From: Paraescarpia echinospica
Lineage: Eukaryota; Annelida; Polychaeta; Sabellida; Siboglinidae
Length of the DNA: 64,000 nucleotides
Direction: 5' to 3'
Assembly (NCBI GenBank): GCA_020002185.1
Contig: JAHLWY010000272.1
Span: 62,001 to 126,000 of the forward strand
In this document: one piece after another, positions 9,795 through 20,762 of the stretch
How positions within the stretch are numbered: the stretch's first letter is position 1
Layout of the letters: every line of letters begins with the position of its first letter
Notes under the pieces: generated by a model
What the model was told of the DNA's origin: nothing
The model's input: the letters and a program-made list of their open reading frames with translations, nothing else
Databases searched by the model: none
Made by a program: the position numbers and the translations under genes

Positions 9795-11601
9795 GCGCAA
9801 ATGAATGAGTACCAGTACGATAAACGAAATATGCACGTACCATAAGAAGTGAGTGAGTACCATTACGATGAAAAAAATATGCATGTTCCATAAGAAGTGA
9901 ATGAGTACCACTACGATAAACAAAATATGCATGTACCATAAGAAGTGAGTGAGTACCATTACGATGAACAAAATATGCATGTACCATAAGAAGTGAGTGA
10001 GTACCATTACAATTAACAAAATATGCATGTACCATAAGAAGTGAATGAGTACCACTACGATAAACAAAATATGCATGTACCATAAGAAGTGAGTGAGTAC
10101 CATTACGATGAACAAAATATGCATGTACCATAAGAAGTGAGTGAGTAGCAGTACGATAAACAAAATATGCATGTACCATAAGAAGTGAATGAGTACCATT
10201 ACGATGAACAAAATATGCATGTTCCATAAGAAGTGAATGAGTACCACTACGATAAACAAAATATGCATGTACCATAAGAAGTGAGTGAGTACCATTACAA
10301 TTAACAAAATATGCATGTACCATAAGAAGTGAATGAGTACCACTACGATAAACAAAATATGCATGTACCATAAGAAGTGAGTGAGTACCATTACAATTAA
10401 CAAAATATGCATGTACCATAAGAAGTGAATGAGTACCAGTACGATTAACAAAATATGCATGTACCATAAGAAGTGAATGAGTACCATTACGATTAACAAA
10501 ATATGCATGTATCATAAGAAGTGAGTGAGTACCAGTACGATAAACAAAATATGCACGTACCATAAGAAGTGAGTGAGTACCATTACAATTAACAAAATAT
10601 GCATGTACCATAAGAAGTGAGTGAGTACCATTACAATTAACAAAATATGCATGTACCATAAGAAGTGAGTGAGTACCATTACAATTAACAAAATATGCAT
10701 GTACCATAAGAAGTGAGTGAGTACCATTACAATTAACAAAATATGCATGTACCATAAGAAGTGAGTGAGTACCATTACAATTAACAAAATATGCATGTAC
10801 CATAAGAAGTGAATGAGTACCACTACGATAAACAAAATATGCATGTACCATAAGAAGTGAGTGAGTACCATTACAATTAACAAAATATGCATGTACCATA
10901 AGAAGTGAGTGAGTACCAGTACGATAAATAAAATATGCATGTACCATAAGAAGTGAGTGAGTACCATTACAATTAACAAAATATGCATGTACCATAAGAA
11001 GTGAATGAGTACCACTAAGATAAACAAAATATGCATGTACCATAAGAAGTGAGTGAGTACCATTACAATTAACAAAATATGCATGTACCATAAGAAGTGA
11101 ATGAGTACCAGTACGATTAACAAAATATGCATGTACCATAAGAAGTGAATGAGTACCATTACAATTAACAAAATATGCACGTACCATAAGAAGTGAGTGA
11201 GTACCATTACAATTAACAAAATATGCATGTACCATAAGAAGTGAGTGAGTACCAGTATGATAAACAAAATATGCATGTACCATAAGAAGTGAGTGAATAC
11301 CATTACAATTAACAAAATATGCATGTACCATAAGAAGTGAATGAGTACCACTACGATAAACAAAATATGCATGTACCATAAGAAGTGAGTGAGTACCATT
11401 ACAATTAACAAAATATGCATGTACCATAAGAAGTGAATGAGTACCAGTACGATTAACAAAATATGCATGTACCATAAGAAGTGAATGAGTACCATTACGA
11501 TTAACAAAATATGCATGTACCATAAGAAGTGAGTGAGTACCAGTACGATAAACAAAATATGCACGTACCATAAGAAGTGAGTGAGTACCAGTAAGAAATT
11601 C
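9795..11601. repeat. 48-bp minisatellite, about 37 copies, with higher-order structure
   Basis: Tandem 48-bp units such as GAGTACCATTACAATTAACA followed by a conserved half with ATATGCATGTACCATAAGAA. Because 48 is a multiple of three and the unit has no stop in two minus-strand frames, long artificial open frames result (up to 598 codons, 16-residue period). Units come in at least four variants (ACCATTACAATTAAC, ACCACTACGATAAAC, ACCAGTACGATTAAC, ACCATTACGATGAAC). The variant order ending in a diagnostic GCACGTACC unit at about 10,553 recurs at about 11,561, which is 1,008 bp or exactly 21 units. Confidence 0.95.
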
Positions 11602-11689
11602 GTCAAAACATGAAGCTTCAAGTGAAGTGTCGTCATGAAATAATAAATTTGCCAGACAGCACGAAGTTATGAACTATTACACCACATAC

Positions 11690-11805
11690 ATATGATACAT
11701 ACATATATACATACACACTATGCACACACAAACACACACACACATATATATATATATATATTATACACACACATATATACATATATATATGTATATATAT
11801 ATATA
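11690..11805. repeat. (AC)n/(AT)n microsatellite
   Basis: Compound run of ACAC and ATAT dinucleotides with short interruptions, directly beside the 48-bp minisatellite. Confidence 0.85.
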
Positions 11806-12229
11806 GGGGAACGGCGTGCAAAACGGGCCTCTTAAGCGAGATTTGCCATAAAGTTGACAATTTTTACTCTAATAATACATTTTTCTCTACGTGATCAACC
11901 TCTTCACTTACCCGACTACATCTATGCTCAAATTTAGCGTATTTCTGTTAAAATTACTGTATCTACGGGGGATTCAGAACATCACCAGACTGTCGACTCG
12001 CTAAAAAGGTGCATCCAAAATGGGCCCCCTGCACATCCACTTGTATTATTTAGTCACCATCACGCATTTCGCAAACACATTGTACACACTCGGACCCTCA
12101 GCAGTCGTGGTGTGCCCACGCCGCACACTACTGACATTGTATCCTTTCTTCCCCGTCCTTACTGTCCTAAAACAATTCGTGCATTATGTAGCAAAAGCCA
12201 ATGTCGGCCACCATACTTCATGTTTGCAT

Positions 12230-12940
12230 TTATCCCAAAGCATTATGGGATACGACACGTGATGTCAATGTCAAGTTTATGCTGAATAAACGACTCACTT
12301 GCGAATTCTGTATGGTGACAGCGGGTTTTAAAACACCCACAGTCGACGCTAATACAACAAGATAAACATGAGCGTACCAGGGGAGAATCCTACGGTTCAG
12401 CCAGCGCATAATATTGCGCCCACTGGCATCCAGCTTGACATTCCACTGCCGGGAAAGTTCGATGGCGCAAATAACCCTCAACAGGCAGAACTTTGGCGTA
12501 AGTGGCTAAAGCGGTTCGAGCGCTATAGAGTAACATGGGGGCTGAAAAATAAGCCGAATGCAGATCAAGTCAGCATCCTACTCTACAGTATACTGTCTGC
12601 GCTGACGGTAAACGAACAAGCCGATGCGTATAACGATGTGAAGATGGCGCTGAACGAATACTTCAAGGTAAGACGAAACGTCATTTGTGAGCGAGCGAGG
12701 TTCAATAAAAGAACTCAATCACCGAGTGAATCAATTGACACCTTCATACAAGACTTGTACAAGCTGTCAGAATTCTGCGACTACGGCAATCTGCGAGAGG
12801 ATCTAATCAGGGATCGAATCGTCGTAGGCGTGTTCAATGATGATTTATCTGATACGCCACAATGGAAGTCCGATCTGTCGCTGAAAAAAGCGATAGAAAT
12901 TAGCAGACAAGCAGAGGCAAGAAAACAAAATAGATAATTT
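12230..12940 (+). mobile_element. Gypsy/Ty3-like LTR retrotransposon fragment (LTR end, PBS, gag)
   Basis: The end of a probable LTR carries a polyadenylation signal AATAAA at 12,285-12,290. After it comes a candidate tRNA primer-binding site TGGTGACAGCGGG at 12,313-12,325, then a gag reading frame. The element stops right after gag: no zinc knuckles, protease or reverse transcriptase follow. The left limit of the LTR is not determined. Confidence 0.6.
12368..12937 (+). CDS. gag: Gag-like capsid protein of a Gypsy-type retrotransposon, truncated
   Basis: The 189-residue open frame from the ATG at 12,368 has the layout of metazoan Gypsy gag (K02A2.6-like). It starts with a proline-rich leader, then a capsid-like block with WRKWLKRFERYR, a YNDVKMALNEYF block, and the conserved RARFNKRTQ..GESIDTFI-type region (here SPSESIDTFIQDLYKLSEF). 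It then has CDYG and LIRDRIVVGVFNDDL. The C-terminal nucleocapsid zinc knuckle is missing because a stop follows KQNR. The frame itself is undamaged, so loss of the downstream part is probably recent. It is probably not functional alone. Confidence 0.75.
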   Translation: MSVPGENPTVQPAHNIAPTGIQLDIPLPGKFDGANNPQQAELWRKWLKRFERYRVTWGLKNKPNADQVSILLYSILSALTVNEQADAYNDVKMALNEYFKVRRNVICERARFNKRTQSPSESIDTFIQDLYKLSEFCDYGNLREDLIRDRIVVGVFNDDLSDTPQWKSDLSLKKAIEISRQAEARKQNR

Positions 12941-13678
12941 GTTAGAGAGAACACTGTCGCTAGCAAAACTGTTGATTTTGTCAAACCGGTTCACCCAATA
13001 AACCATCTCATCGTTTTCTGAATGTTGCTTGTGTGAACTATTCATTATAAATAAGCCAGTAACTTGTTGATAGTACACATACAAATGGTTCTTGTGCCAC
13101 AACTGACAGGGAACGATGTCAGTAGCTCTAACAATTAAAATAAACTCGCAGTGTAGGCAGATATACGATATATTTACCTTTGCTTCTACCTTGTAGAACA
13201 GGCATCCGAGGAGGTGCATGCCAAACAAAGGATTTCCGATTGCACTGACCAGTTGACCACTCATCTATAGTTGGGCAATGTGAATTGCAAAAGTAGTATG
13301 ATGGAATAAAGTACACTTAATCTGACCAACATAACTGTGTAACAGAGCGAGGCTTTTAATTTTAAATACGTTTATTATATTGCTGTGTATCCCTTGAGAG
13401 TTTAAGTAATGCATCCGTGCTAGGTCATTCGTGGTTAATTTCCTTCATATCGTAATGTGCTAATTAGTTGTTACTTACGTTTACGTTTCATCTACAGTAC
13501 AATTTTTTTTTTTGTAAATTAAAACCACATGCCAACGCGCTGTGTATCTTCTAAGAGGCTATCTCGTTTGCATAAACATTCTCTTGGCGCGTTGGCGCGG
13601 GTCGAAGGAACCGGAACTACTTGCTTCCTTTTCTTGCGCGCCGCGCCAGAGTAACTCCTGATTGACGCGATATACTAC

Positions 13679-15559
13679 TTGCGTAGATCTCGCACTCAAT
13701 ATCACAGAGCAGTTCATTTTGTTAAACGTAATCAAAATAATGTTAAAAAAGAAAATATGGCGACAGGTTTACTTGGAAATAAAAATAGGGACTTCTGGAA
13801 AGAAGTAGGTAAAGTTACAAAGAACAATAATATGCTACCCAACATGGTTGATGAAATGACAGGAGACGAAAATATTTCTAAACACTTTGCTACTAAGTAT
13901 GAGGACTTATATAATTCAGTAGCCTATAATGGAGAGGATATGACGTCATTGTTACAAAACATACTTAGTAAAGTTGATGCACAATGTAACGACGGTGAAA
14001 ATACTATTACGGTGGATGATGTTTTGAATGGTATTAATCGTGTTAAGACTAAAAAATGTGATGGATATTGAGTTATAATTATATATCGATCACGTTATTT
14101 ATGCTCCTAACAAATTACATATTTTTCTTTCTTTACTATTCACATCAATGGTACATCACGGGTATACCCCGGCCGGATGGTTTTAATATATCCACAATTC
14201 AACCTCTGGTAAAAAAAACAAGAGGAAATCAGCAAATGACACTGAGAACTATCGAGCCGTAGCTCTTAGTAGCCCTCTGTCAAAATATTTGATTGGGTTA
14301 TAATGATAAAAAGTTCTGATGCTCTTAAAACAAGTGATTTACAGTTTGGTTTCAAACCTCAAAGCTCTACAGCAAAATGTACATTTGCAATAATGGAGAC
14401 TGTGAACTATTTCCAGCAGAACAAATCGGATGTTAACGTGTTATTACAAGATGCCACTAAAGCCTTTGATAAAGTAAATTATGTTAAACTTTTTAACTTA
14501 CTGATGGAAAGAGGAATTGATCCTCTTTTAATCAGATGTTTACTTTATATGTGCTGTGATCAACATTTAAATGTATCATGGAACAATTCCATGTCATTGT
14601 ATTTCTCCACTACCAATGGTGTGAAGCAGGGTGGGGTGTTGTCCCCCATTTTATTTTCTATCTACATTGATGAAATGTTAACAAGACTCTGCATGTCTGG
14701 TTTTGGCTGTATGATTGGTCTTAAATACTATGGTGCTGTTGGCTATGCTGATGATATATCTTTGGTAGCTCCATCGATATATGCATTGAACAAAATGTGT
14801 GATATATGTCTAAAATTTGCATATGAATATGATTTACAATTTAATCCGGCAAAATGTCAACGTATTAAATATGGCAGTGGTACCGACTGCCCATTTTACT
14901 TTGATGGTTTAAAAGTGAAACTGAGTAAAAAAAACGGTTGCATTTAGGCTACATTATTGATCCTGACACTCACCAGGCTATGGTAAAAGATTTGTGTCAC
15001 GATGTTATATGGCATGTAAATGCATTATCTGCTAATTTTAGGTTTTGTAATATAAGCATAAAACGTCAAGTATTTATGTCGTACTGCACATCTTTCTATG
15101 GTATATGTATGTGGAACTTACAAGACAAACATCTTGATATGTTTTATACTATGTGGCGCAAAGGTATCAGAAAACTGTTTAATCTACCAGTTTGCACGCA
15201 TTGTAATATGGTGCCACTATTAGCAGACTGCTTATCGATTCATATTCAAATTATGAATCGAATGATATGATTTATGCAGAGTTGCTTCAAAATGCAGTAA
15301 CTCCAGTTTGAAAATGCTCTCTCATCTAGCCCTTCAAGGTAGTGGGTCATACATATCTAAATGTTTTAACTATATCATGTTCAAATTCAAACTTAATGCA
15401 ATGACATTCTTTAGATTGAAATCTAATCAGTGTTATGGTATGATTCGAGACCACTGCCAGGAGGGGCTAGATGATGAACTAGTGTGTAGAGTCTCATTTA
15501 CAAAAGATGTGTCACATAATATAGATAATGCGGGTAGCACTTCTTTTTTTAGCCATTGA
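13679..15559 (+). mobile_element. Decayed non-LTR retrotransposon (LINE), + strand
   Basis: Pieces of one reverse transcriptase ORF run in order on the + strand with frameshifts between them. At 13,679-14,071 is the N-terminal linker (DFWKEVGKV, LPNMVDEMTGDENISKHFA, YEDLYNSV). At 14,068-14,262 is a broken stretch with STIQPLVKKTRGN. At 14,303-14,947 is the RT core, and 14,938-15,270 and 15,308-15,559 hold the C-terminal part. No endonuclease or 5' UTR is seen upstream, so it is 5' truncated. Confidence 0.8.
14303..15270 (+). pseudogene. LINE reverse transcriptase core
   Basis: RT palm and fingers are visible: LQFGFKPQSSTAKCTFA, the motif A region LLQDATKAFDKVNY, the motif B region GVKQGGVLSPILFSIYID, and the catalytic motif C VGYADDISLVA. 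After LQFNPAKCQRIKYG a frameshift near 14,940 moves the reading to the next frame, which continues the thumb region with LGYIIDPD and the usual connection domain (FMSYCTSFYGICMW). The catalytic Asp pair is present, but the frame is broken, so the enzyme cannot be made intact. Confidence 0.8.
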
Positions 15560-16600
15560 TGAGCTGCTCTCATTGCTTACTATTTTACGTACACAGTAAC
15601 ATATACATTGATTTAATCGAATTGTACAATTTGTAGTACGAATAAATGTATTATTAGTATAGAGTGAAGTAGAGCAATTCACAAACCATCTGAACTCGGT
15701 GAACGAGACCATCACGTTCACTGTAGGACCGGAACAGGACAGTATGCTACCCTTCCTAGACACGTGTATATGTCTGAAGGACGACGAATCAACCAAGGTA
15801 AAGGTGTACCGAAAGGTAACCCACACAGATCAGTATTTGAACTGGGACTCTAATCACCACCTAGAGCACAAATGATCGGTAGTGATAGCACTCTTACAAA
15901 GAGCAAAAAAGTGGTTATTGACTGAGAAGAATGTTGAAAATATCATGGGCTGAAAAGAAAGTAAAGAAGACATCTACAAAACAAAAAAATAAAAGAAAGA
16001 CCATTAATAAAAATTAGAACACAACATGAATCATTGGTGGAAATGTGCAGAGGCCGTCAAAGAAAATTAAGGTAATAGACAGTCTGTCAACATGGGTGTG
16101 TAAGAGCGCCATGATCGCCTGCGACAGACGACAAAATGGAAATGTTTACCGTGATGTGGTGGGTTCAGGTTTTGCAAGCCGTATATATATATATATATAT
16201 ATATATGGATTAGTTTATTACACTTGAAATTGTCTAGCTGTATTTAATTTGGAAATCTTTGTAGAATAATTGAAATGAAACGAAAATTGATTTGATTTTG
16301 TGCAATGTATCCAATCCTCGTTCTGCCTATGACGTCACTGGTGAATCCACCCTGCACACACTACATACGCACTGTATTAAAACAATTAATGCCTTGTTCC
16401 AATCACCTCGTGTACGTATTCCGTGAACACGACTTTGTAACCCCTACTTGACCCAGTTGCATAAATTTACAAGTTGTAAATTGGGGGAGCTCGTGAACTT
16501 TCCACTTCGCCCACTGGAAGAAACTACTTTAAATACATTCATTTATACAAGAAGAATAACCATAAAAATGCTAAGAAAGTAATAAAAACAAAAATATATT
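15560..16600. other. Non-coding stretch with a (TA)n microsatellite
   Basis: Only a short (TA)n run at about 16,182-16,207 stands out. No coding signal is supported. Confidence 0.4.
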
Positions 16601-16638
16601 TATCAAAAGAAAGCACATAAAATGTCCTCGTCGGTGAA

Positions 16639-17969
16639 TTATAAAAACACTTGTTTAAAAAGGTGAGTCTTCAAAAGTGTTTTAAACACGTGATGATGTT
16701 GCTGTCCTGAGCGTAGGAGGTAAATTGTTCCATAGAACCACCGAGCAAACCGCGAAACGGTGATCACCATGAGTAACAGTTTGTGAGGCCGGTACGAACA
16801 AAAGGCGTGGCTGCGAGGTAGATCGTAGAGTTCTGTTGATGGGAAGATAGCCAATTTACTCACTTATGTAGTCCGGAGCTAGACCATTCAAGGCATAATA
16901 CCTAGACAGCAGCACTTTGTAGGTCGGTGTCAAATGAACGGGTAGCCAGGTGTAAATGCTGCAACACCGGCGTGATGTGTTCGTATTTCCTCGTGCGAGT
17001 AATTAGGCGAACGGCACAGTTCTGCATCCTTTGTAGACGATGCATCACCGTGTGTGGGAGACCATAAAGAATTGCATATAAACGGGATGTCAATACTGCG
17101 TGAACAAGTGTCTTGCATGATTCTTCCGTCAGATGTGGCCGAATTCGCCCAATGTTTCTGATATGATAGTAGCAACTTTTCACAGTGTTGGTAATCTGCT
17201 GTTCCATTTTCAGGTTGCTATCAAATAGCACACCCAAACTGCGCACACACGAAGATGGTTGAATTCGAGAGCCGGCAAATGTAATGTATACATTGGCAGG
17301 CAGACTGTCGCGTATCTTCGCTGGGGGGAAAACGATCGCCTCGGGTTTCTCTCTGTTAAATTGTAATTGGTTTTAGTCAATCATGCAACCACTTCCGCAA
17401 CACACAGTTCCACCTTAGTCAGTGCCGCCCCAATTGATTCATCTCGTTCAACCGTGAGGTAGATTTGGATGTCGTCAGCATAACAATGATGCTCCATGCC
17501 GTGTTTAGCAACAATTAATATCTCCAATAGGTTTGGTGTACATGCAATACAAGGTAGGGCCCAACTCCGACCCTTGTGGGACGCCACATGCCAAGATTGA
17601 ATCAACCGACTCGGCCCTTCCCACTTCCACTTTCTGATACCGTTCGCTAATGTATAATTTCAGCCACACAAGCGCCTTATCGGTGATACCGAATGAGTGT
17701 ATAAGTCGTGTCATCAGCAACTCGTGATCGACTGTGTCAAAGGCGGACAACAAATCTAGCATCATGAGAATTTTTGTACATTTCCTATCCAGTGTCGCGG
17801 CAATGTCATTCTTGACACGGACTAGCGCTGTTTCTGTGGAGTGTCCACGACGGTATGCAGACTGAAAAGGGTCGTGCAGAGCATGTTCATCAACGTGCGT
17901 GCTAATTTGTTTTGCAACGACTTTTTCAACCAATTTAGACACAAATGGCAAGTTCGACACTGACCGGTA
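16639..17969 (-). mobile_element. CR1/L2-like LINE, 3' half (minus strand), split by Polinton B
   Basis: This is the downstream half of the ORF2 whose upstream half lies at 32,491-36,058. Read on the minus strand, the protein enters at YRSVSNLPFVSKLVEKVV directly beside the Polinton end. It continues through QSAYRRGHSTETALV and the motif A region LLSAFDTVDHELL. Next come motif B (GVPQGSELGPTLY), motif C (HHCYADDIQIYL at about 17,480), the LGVLFDSNLKM block, and the C-terminal end near 16,640. Frameshifts are frequent. The last bases of this half (17,964-17,969) are one copy of the target duplication. Confidence 0.85.
17964..17969. repeat. Left 6-bp target-site duplication CCGGTA
   Basis: CCGGTA directly precedes the left TIR and recurs directly after the right TIR at 32,491-32,496. 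In the LINE it encodes the Tyr-Arg of the NYR/SVSNLPF motif; removing one copy plus the insert restores the reading frame. Six bases is the usual Polinton duplication length. Confidence 0.9.
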
Positions 17970-18051
17970 AGTAGTAGTATGGTCTTTTTGGGACATCACC
18001 CGTGGTGGGTACGGGGGTCCCATGGGGAAATTCTAAGATGGCGCGTGTCTC
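17970..18051 (+). repeat. Left terminal inverted repeat of Polinton B
   Basis: It starts AGTAGTAGTATGGTCTTTTT and matches the reverse complement of 32,409-32,490 over 82 bp with only a few differences (the second base, the T run, and one base near GGCGCG). Weaker similarity (CACGTGA, CTAGCGGAA..AGTG) continues inward to about 18,145 once a (TG)n insertion at 18,061-18,093 is skipped. Confidence 0.95.
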
Positions 18052-18503
18052 AGGAATCTATTTGTGTGTGTATGTATGTGTGTGTGTGTGTGTAGTCACG
18101 TGAGCGGATGTAGTCCACCACCTAGCGGAAGAGAGTGGAGTTAGTACCCCTTGAAGTCCTACCGTGTATATCTATGATATGAACGAAAGAGTATATAAGA
18201 AAGTTTAAAAGGTTTTGGAAGGTGGTTCATTAGAGATAATGAAGGATACTGGATGATGTGTTGATAATGTGTTTTGTATGTATGTATGTATATAAGAATA
18301 ATTCGTGCTATGTCGTATCGTGTATAACGAGGAATGAACGAAAGAGTATATATCAATCATTAAAATATTTTTGGAAATGAAATGGTATGTGTGTATGTAT
18401 GTATGTATGAAAGAATGATTCCTAAGGTAACAACGAACAAAACAACATATTTTCAAATGAGAATATGATTTAATTTATAACATCAAAGAAACCAACATCA
18501 TCA
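18052..18503. other. Subterminal non-coding region of Polinton B, left
   Basis: It contains a (TG)n microsatellite at about 18,061-18,093, a degenerate continuation of the TIR to about 18,145, and two copies of GAACGAAAGAGTATATA (about 18,179 and 18,337), which resembles a TATA-type element. No coding signal is supported. Confidence 0.5.
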
Positions 18504-19472
18504 TCATCGAATTACATCAAAGAATCCATCATCATCATCATCGGAATCGCAGTCAATCCAATTCTCCCTATCTCCAGTGTCAATGGGTGGTGGGGGAGAC
18601 GGTTCATACAAAGGAATGGCGTGTTCTACAAGCGGTCGTGTAGCCAGCAGCTGGCGGAGGATGGGGACGAAGAATACCTCGTGTTTAGTGCGTAACTCTT
18701 CTTCTCTAGAACATGTACGAAAACTTTAAAAACATTCGAGGTACAGTCGGTGGGAATAGGACAGCGATGTAACCAGACACCGCGTAGGTAGCCGACACGA
18801 GAATAGGGCAGGCTAGGTCAACAGACGGGTAGAGATAAGGATGGACTGTGACCAAGATGTAGACTTCAACAGGTAAGTGCTGCCGGAATACGGCAGCGAT
18901 GTAACCAGACACAGCGTAGCTAGCCGACACGAGAAGAGGGCAGGCTAGGTCAACAGACGCATAGATAAGGAAGGACTATGACACAAGTTGTATATGACAT
19001 TGTGAAGAATGAGAATCTTGGTAAGTAGGGCATAAATTAGTAATATTAGTATTAGTAATAGTAGTTATATAATCGTTGAACACTTACGTGCACTCCGAGA
19101 CACTGCTGTCGCTGTCACTGTTCATACTGTCATCATCTTCATTCCTAAAAATAATATATAGACAACTGTTACATGTAACGAATGAAGTGAGGGTAAATAA
19201 GTGCAAGGAAGGTTAATGAAATGGAAAGAAGAAGTAACGACGTACCAGAACTAGGGGTTAAATATGCACGTCACATGTAGGTTGCGTGAAGAACATCTAA
19301 GAACATTGTGTAATTACCCATATGAAGTAAGTGCCTAGTCGTATAAATCGAATGAAACAAAGCAAAGAGAGAAAGATATATATATACTGCATGAAAGTAC
19401 TTACATTTGCGCACCGCATGCGTCACGTTGACGCCATTCCGCACGAAGTTCATCCCAAGGTATTGACGACAT
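18504..19472 (-). CDS. Three-exon acidic protein of Polinton B (unknown function)
   Basis: Not a single open frame, but a spliced gene: exon 1 19,472-19,405, exon 2 19,144-19,088, exon 3 18,705-18,504. Donors read AAAT|GTAAGT and GCAC|GTAAGT, acceptors read TTTTAG and TTCTAG, and both introns are phase 2. The 327 bases make 109 codons with no internal stop. The protein starts MSSIPWDELRAEWRQRDACG. Exon 2 encodes an acidic-serine stretch (NEDDDSMNSDSDSSVSEC), and exon 3 has a hydrophobic VFFVPILRQLLATRPL, then PLYEPSPPPP, then NWIDCDSDDDDDGFFDV. I do not recognise the family. Near-matches to an LxCxE pocket motif (SECTE, IDCDS) beside acidic runs recall small oncoprotein-like genes of adintoviruses, but neither matches the motif. 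A TATATATA lies about 45 bases upstream of the ATG. Confidence 0.7.
18751..18995. repeat. Two-copy 132-bp tandem duplication inside intron 2 of the acidic gene
   Basis: CAGCGATGTAACCAGACAC and the following GCCGACACGAGAA..AGGGCAGGCTAGGTCAACAGACG occur at about 18,762 and again at about 18,894, with scattered differences. Both copies lie in the intron at 18,706-19,087. Confidence 0.85.
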
Positions 19473-19647
19473 TGTTCGAGATGAGAAGGGAATGATGTGA
19501 ATGTAATAAACGAGAGAGTATATATATAGTATAAATGATATGCAGACACATTGTATCGAAAGTTTTAAAGTACAAACTTATATCGGCAAGGAGAGTCTTA
19601 TAACACAGGAACCAGCTGCCAATGATCGCGTACCCTAACCCGCGCAC

Positions 19648-20033
19648 ATGATGTACATATGGGGCGAACACTTCTCTTGTGCAGAGGCAGCTTATCAATA
19701 TAAAAGGCCAGGCACTTTGATGATGACATCACAGCGAGAAAGATTCAGACTGCACGCAGCGGGTTACAGGCAAAATACCTGAGTAAGCGCATTGAATGGA
19801 AAGCTGACTTAACGTCCACATGGCTAGTACAACGGCGACGTACAACGTATGCCATAGTAGCTGTGAAATTCCGTAACGCGCAACTGCGTAAACGTTTGCT
19901 TGGTACAGGGCATGCACGCCTTATTGAAAACGTTCCTAGTGCAGAAGGATATTGGGGCAAGAGTTCAAGTCGTCACAAAGCAGGTAAGAATATACTTGGC
20001 GTTATTCTCATGCAGATGAGAGACTTCATTTGA
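19648..20033 (+). pseudogene. NADAR-domain (YbiA/DUF1768-like) protein, element B
   Basis: Second NADAR gene of the window. The first frame shows HFSCAEAAYQYK (about 19,665-19,700). A one-base frameshift near 19,705 leads to the frame with FDDDITARKIQTA, VKFRNAQLRKRLLGTGHARL, the VPSAEGYWGKSS block and GKNILGVILMQMRDF, ending with TGA at 20,031-20,033. These match the order of conserved NADAR blocks: the AYQY helix, LLxTG, the YWG loop and LGxxLMxxR. The first 20-30 residues of the domain are missing or scrambled. It is divergent from the element A copy, so it was probably inherited with the element and not exchanged recently. A TATA-like string at 19,698 is inside the coding region. Confidence 0.75.
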
Positions 20034-20196
20034 CAGTGCTCTGTACGGCTTACGTAAGGCGCTCATTAAAAAAATCAGACAGACGCACAGTGACAGAGTA
20101 CGAGAGAGAGATAAGTCACGCGCCTGGGGAGTGTCTTATCGCGAACGTCCAGGGACTAGGGTGTCACGTGGACGATGCCTGGAGGGATTGTTTACG

Positions 20197-20206
20197 TATA
20201 TAAACC
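20197..20206 (+). promoter_or_regulatory. TATA-box candidate upstream of the RPA-like gene
   Basis: GTATATAAAC lies about 80 bases before the ATG at 20,286, a plausible core promoter distance. Only the motif and its position support it. Confidence 0.45.
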
Positions 20207-20285
20207 TAGCCTAAATCTAGTAGGGCATAACGCTCTCTCTGATTCTCTGCCGATCGAACACCTTCACTCCTGTACGAGCGACAAG

Positions 20286-20762
20286 ATGGCGGCCGCTAAC
20301 TACAAGTCAAGCCCCGAGGAAATCGACTTGACAGGACTCGAAACAGTGAGTGATGGTTCTTATGCATTTTATCGCCCATTCACACTCGTAACATGCGCTC
20401 TGCTGTCTAATTACGTATGTTATGCAGCGTGTCGTGTCTGCAACCGCAAAGTACTCGTCGAAGTGAATGGACACCATAGCGTCAGTGCATGTCCGGTCCA
20501 TGGCCGACAGAAGGAGGGTCCTGTATACAGATACGCTATGGGCATCCTGTTGGCCGGTTGGACGACAGGGTTCAACCGTGTAGTCTAGCGGGTCTTAGGG
20601 GGACTGTCAGCAAGCGACTATATGTCGCTGAAAACCGACGAAGATCGGTACCAGGCAATGAGTATCTTACGCAACAAACAGGTGAGAGTAACTATTAGAA
20701 AGTCAACAAAATCAGGCTACGTGAATTACGCCGTGACGGCACTGGAAATCATTCAACCGTAA
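20286..20762 (+). pseudogene. RPA70 C-terminal-domain-like ssDNA-binding protein
   Basis: The ATG is at 20,286 (MAAANYKSS). After an N-terminal strand region comes a zinc-ribbon block: YAACRVCNRKVLVEVNG then CPVHG, the C-x2-C...C-x2-H pattern of the Rep_fac-A_C domain. YRYAMGILLAGWTTGF matches the OB-fold core of RPA1. An in-frame TAG at 20,586-20,588 interrupts it, but the same frame continues with the expected LGGLSASDYMSL helix, then KQVRVTIRKS strands, and ends at 20,760-20,762. Without the TAG it would be 158 residues, about the size of the isolated RPA70 DBD-C. RPA binds single-stranded DNA in replication. In a protein-primed element a dedicated ssDNA-binding protein is plausible, though I know of none standard in Polintons. 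Confidence 0.75.

Noticed and set aside
9708..11636. Open frames of 266, 374 and 598 codons on the minus strand
   Set aside because: They are read through a 48-bp minisatellite whose length is a multiple of three; the protein is an exact 16-residue period with no start context or flanking gene.
18504..19472. A true LxCxE pocket-binding motif in the acidic gene
   Set aside because: The candidates SECTE and IDCDS each break the consensus, so only a loose resemblance is recorded.
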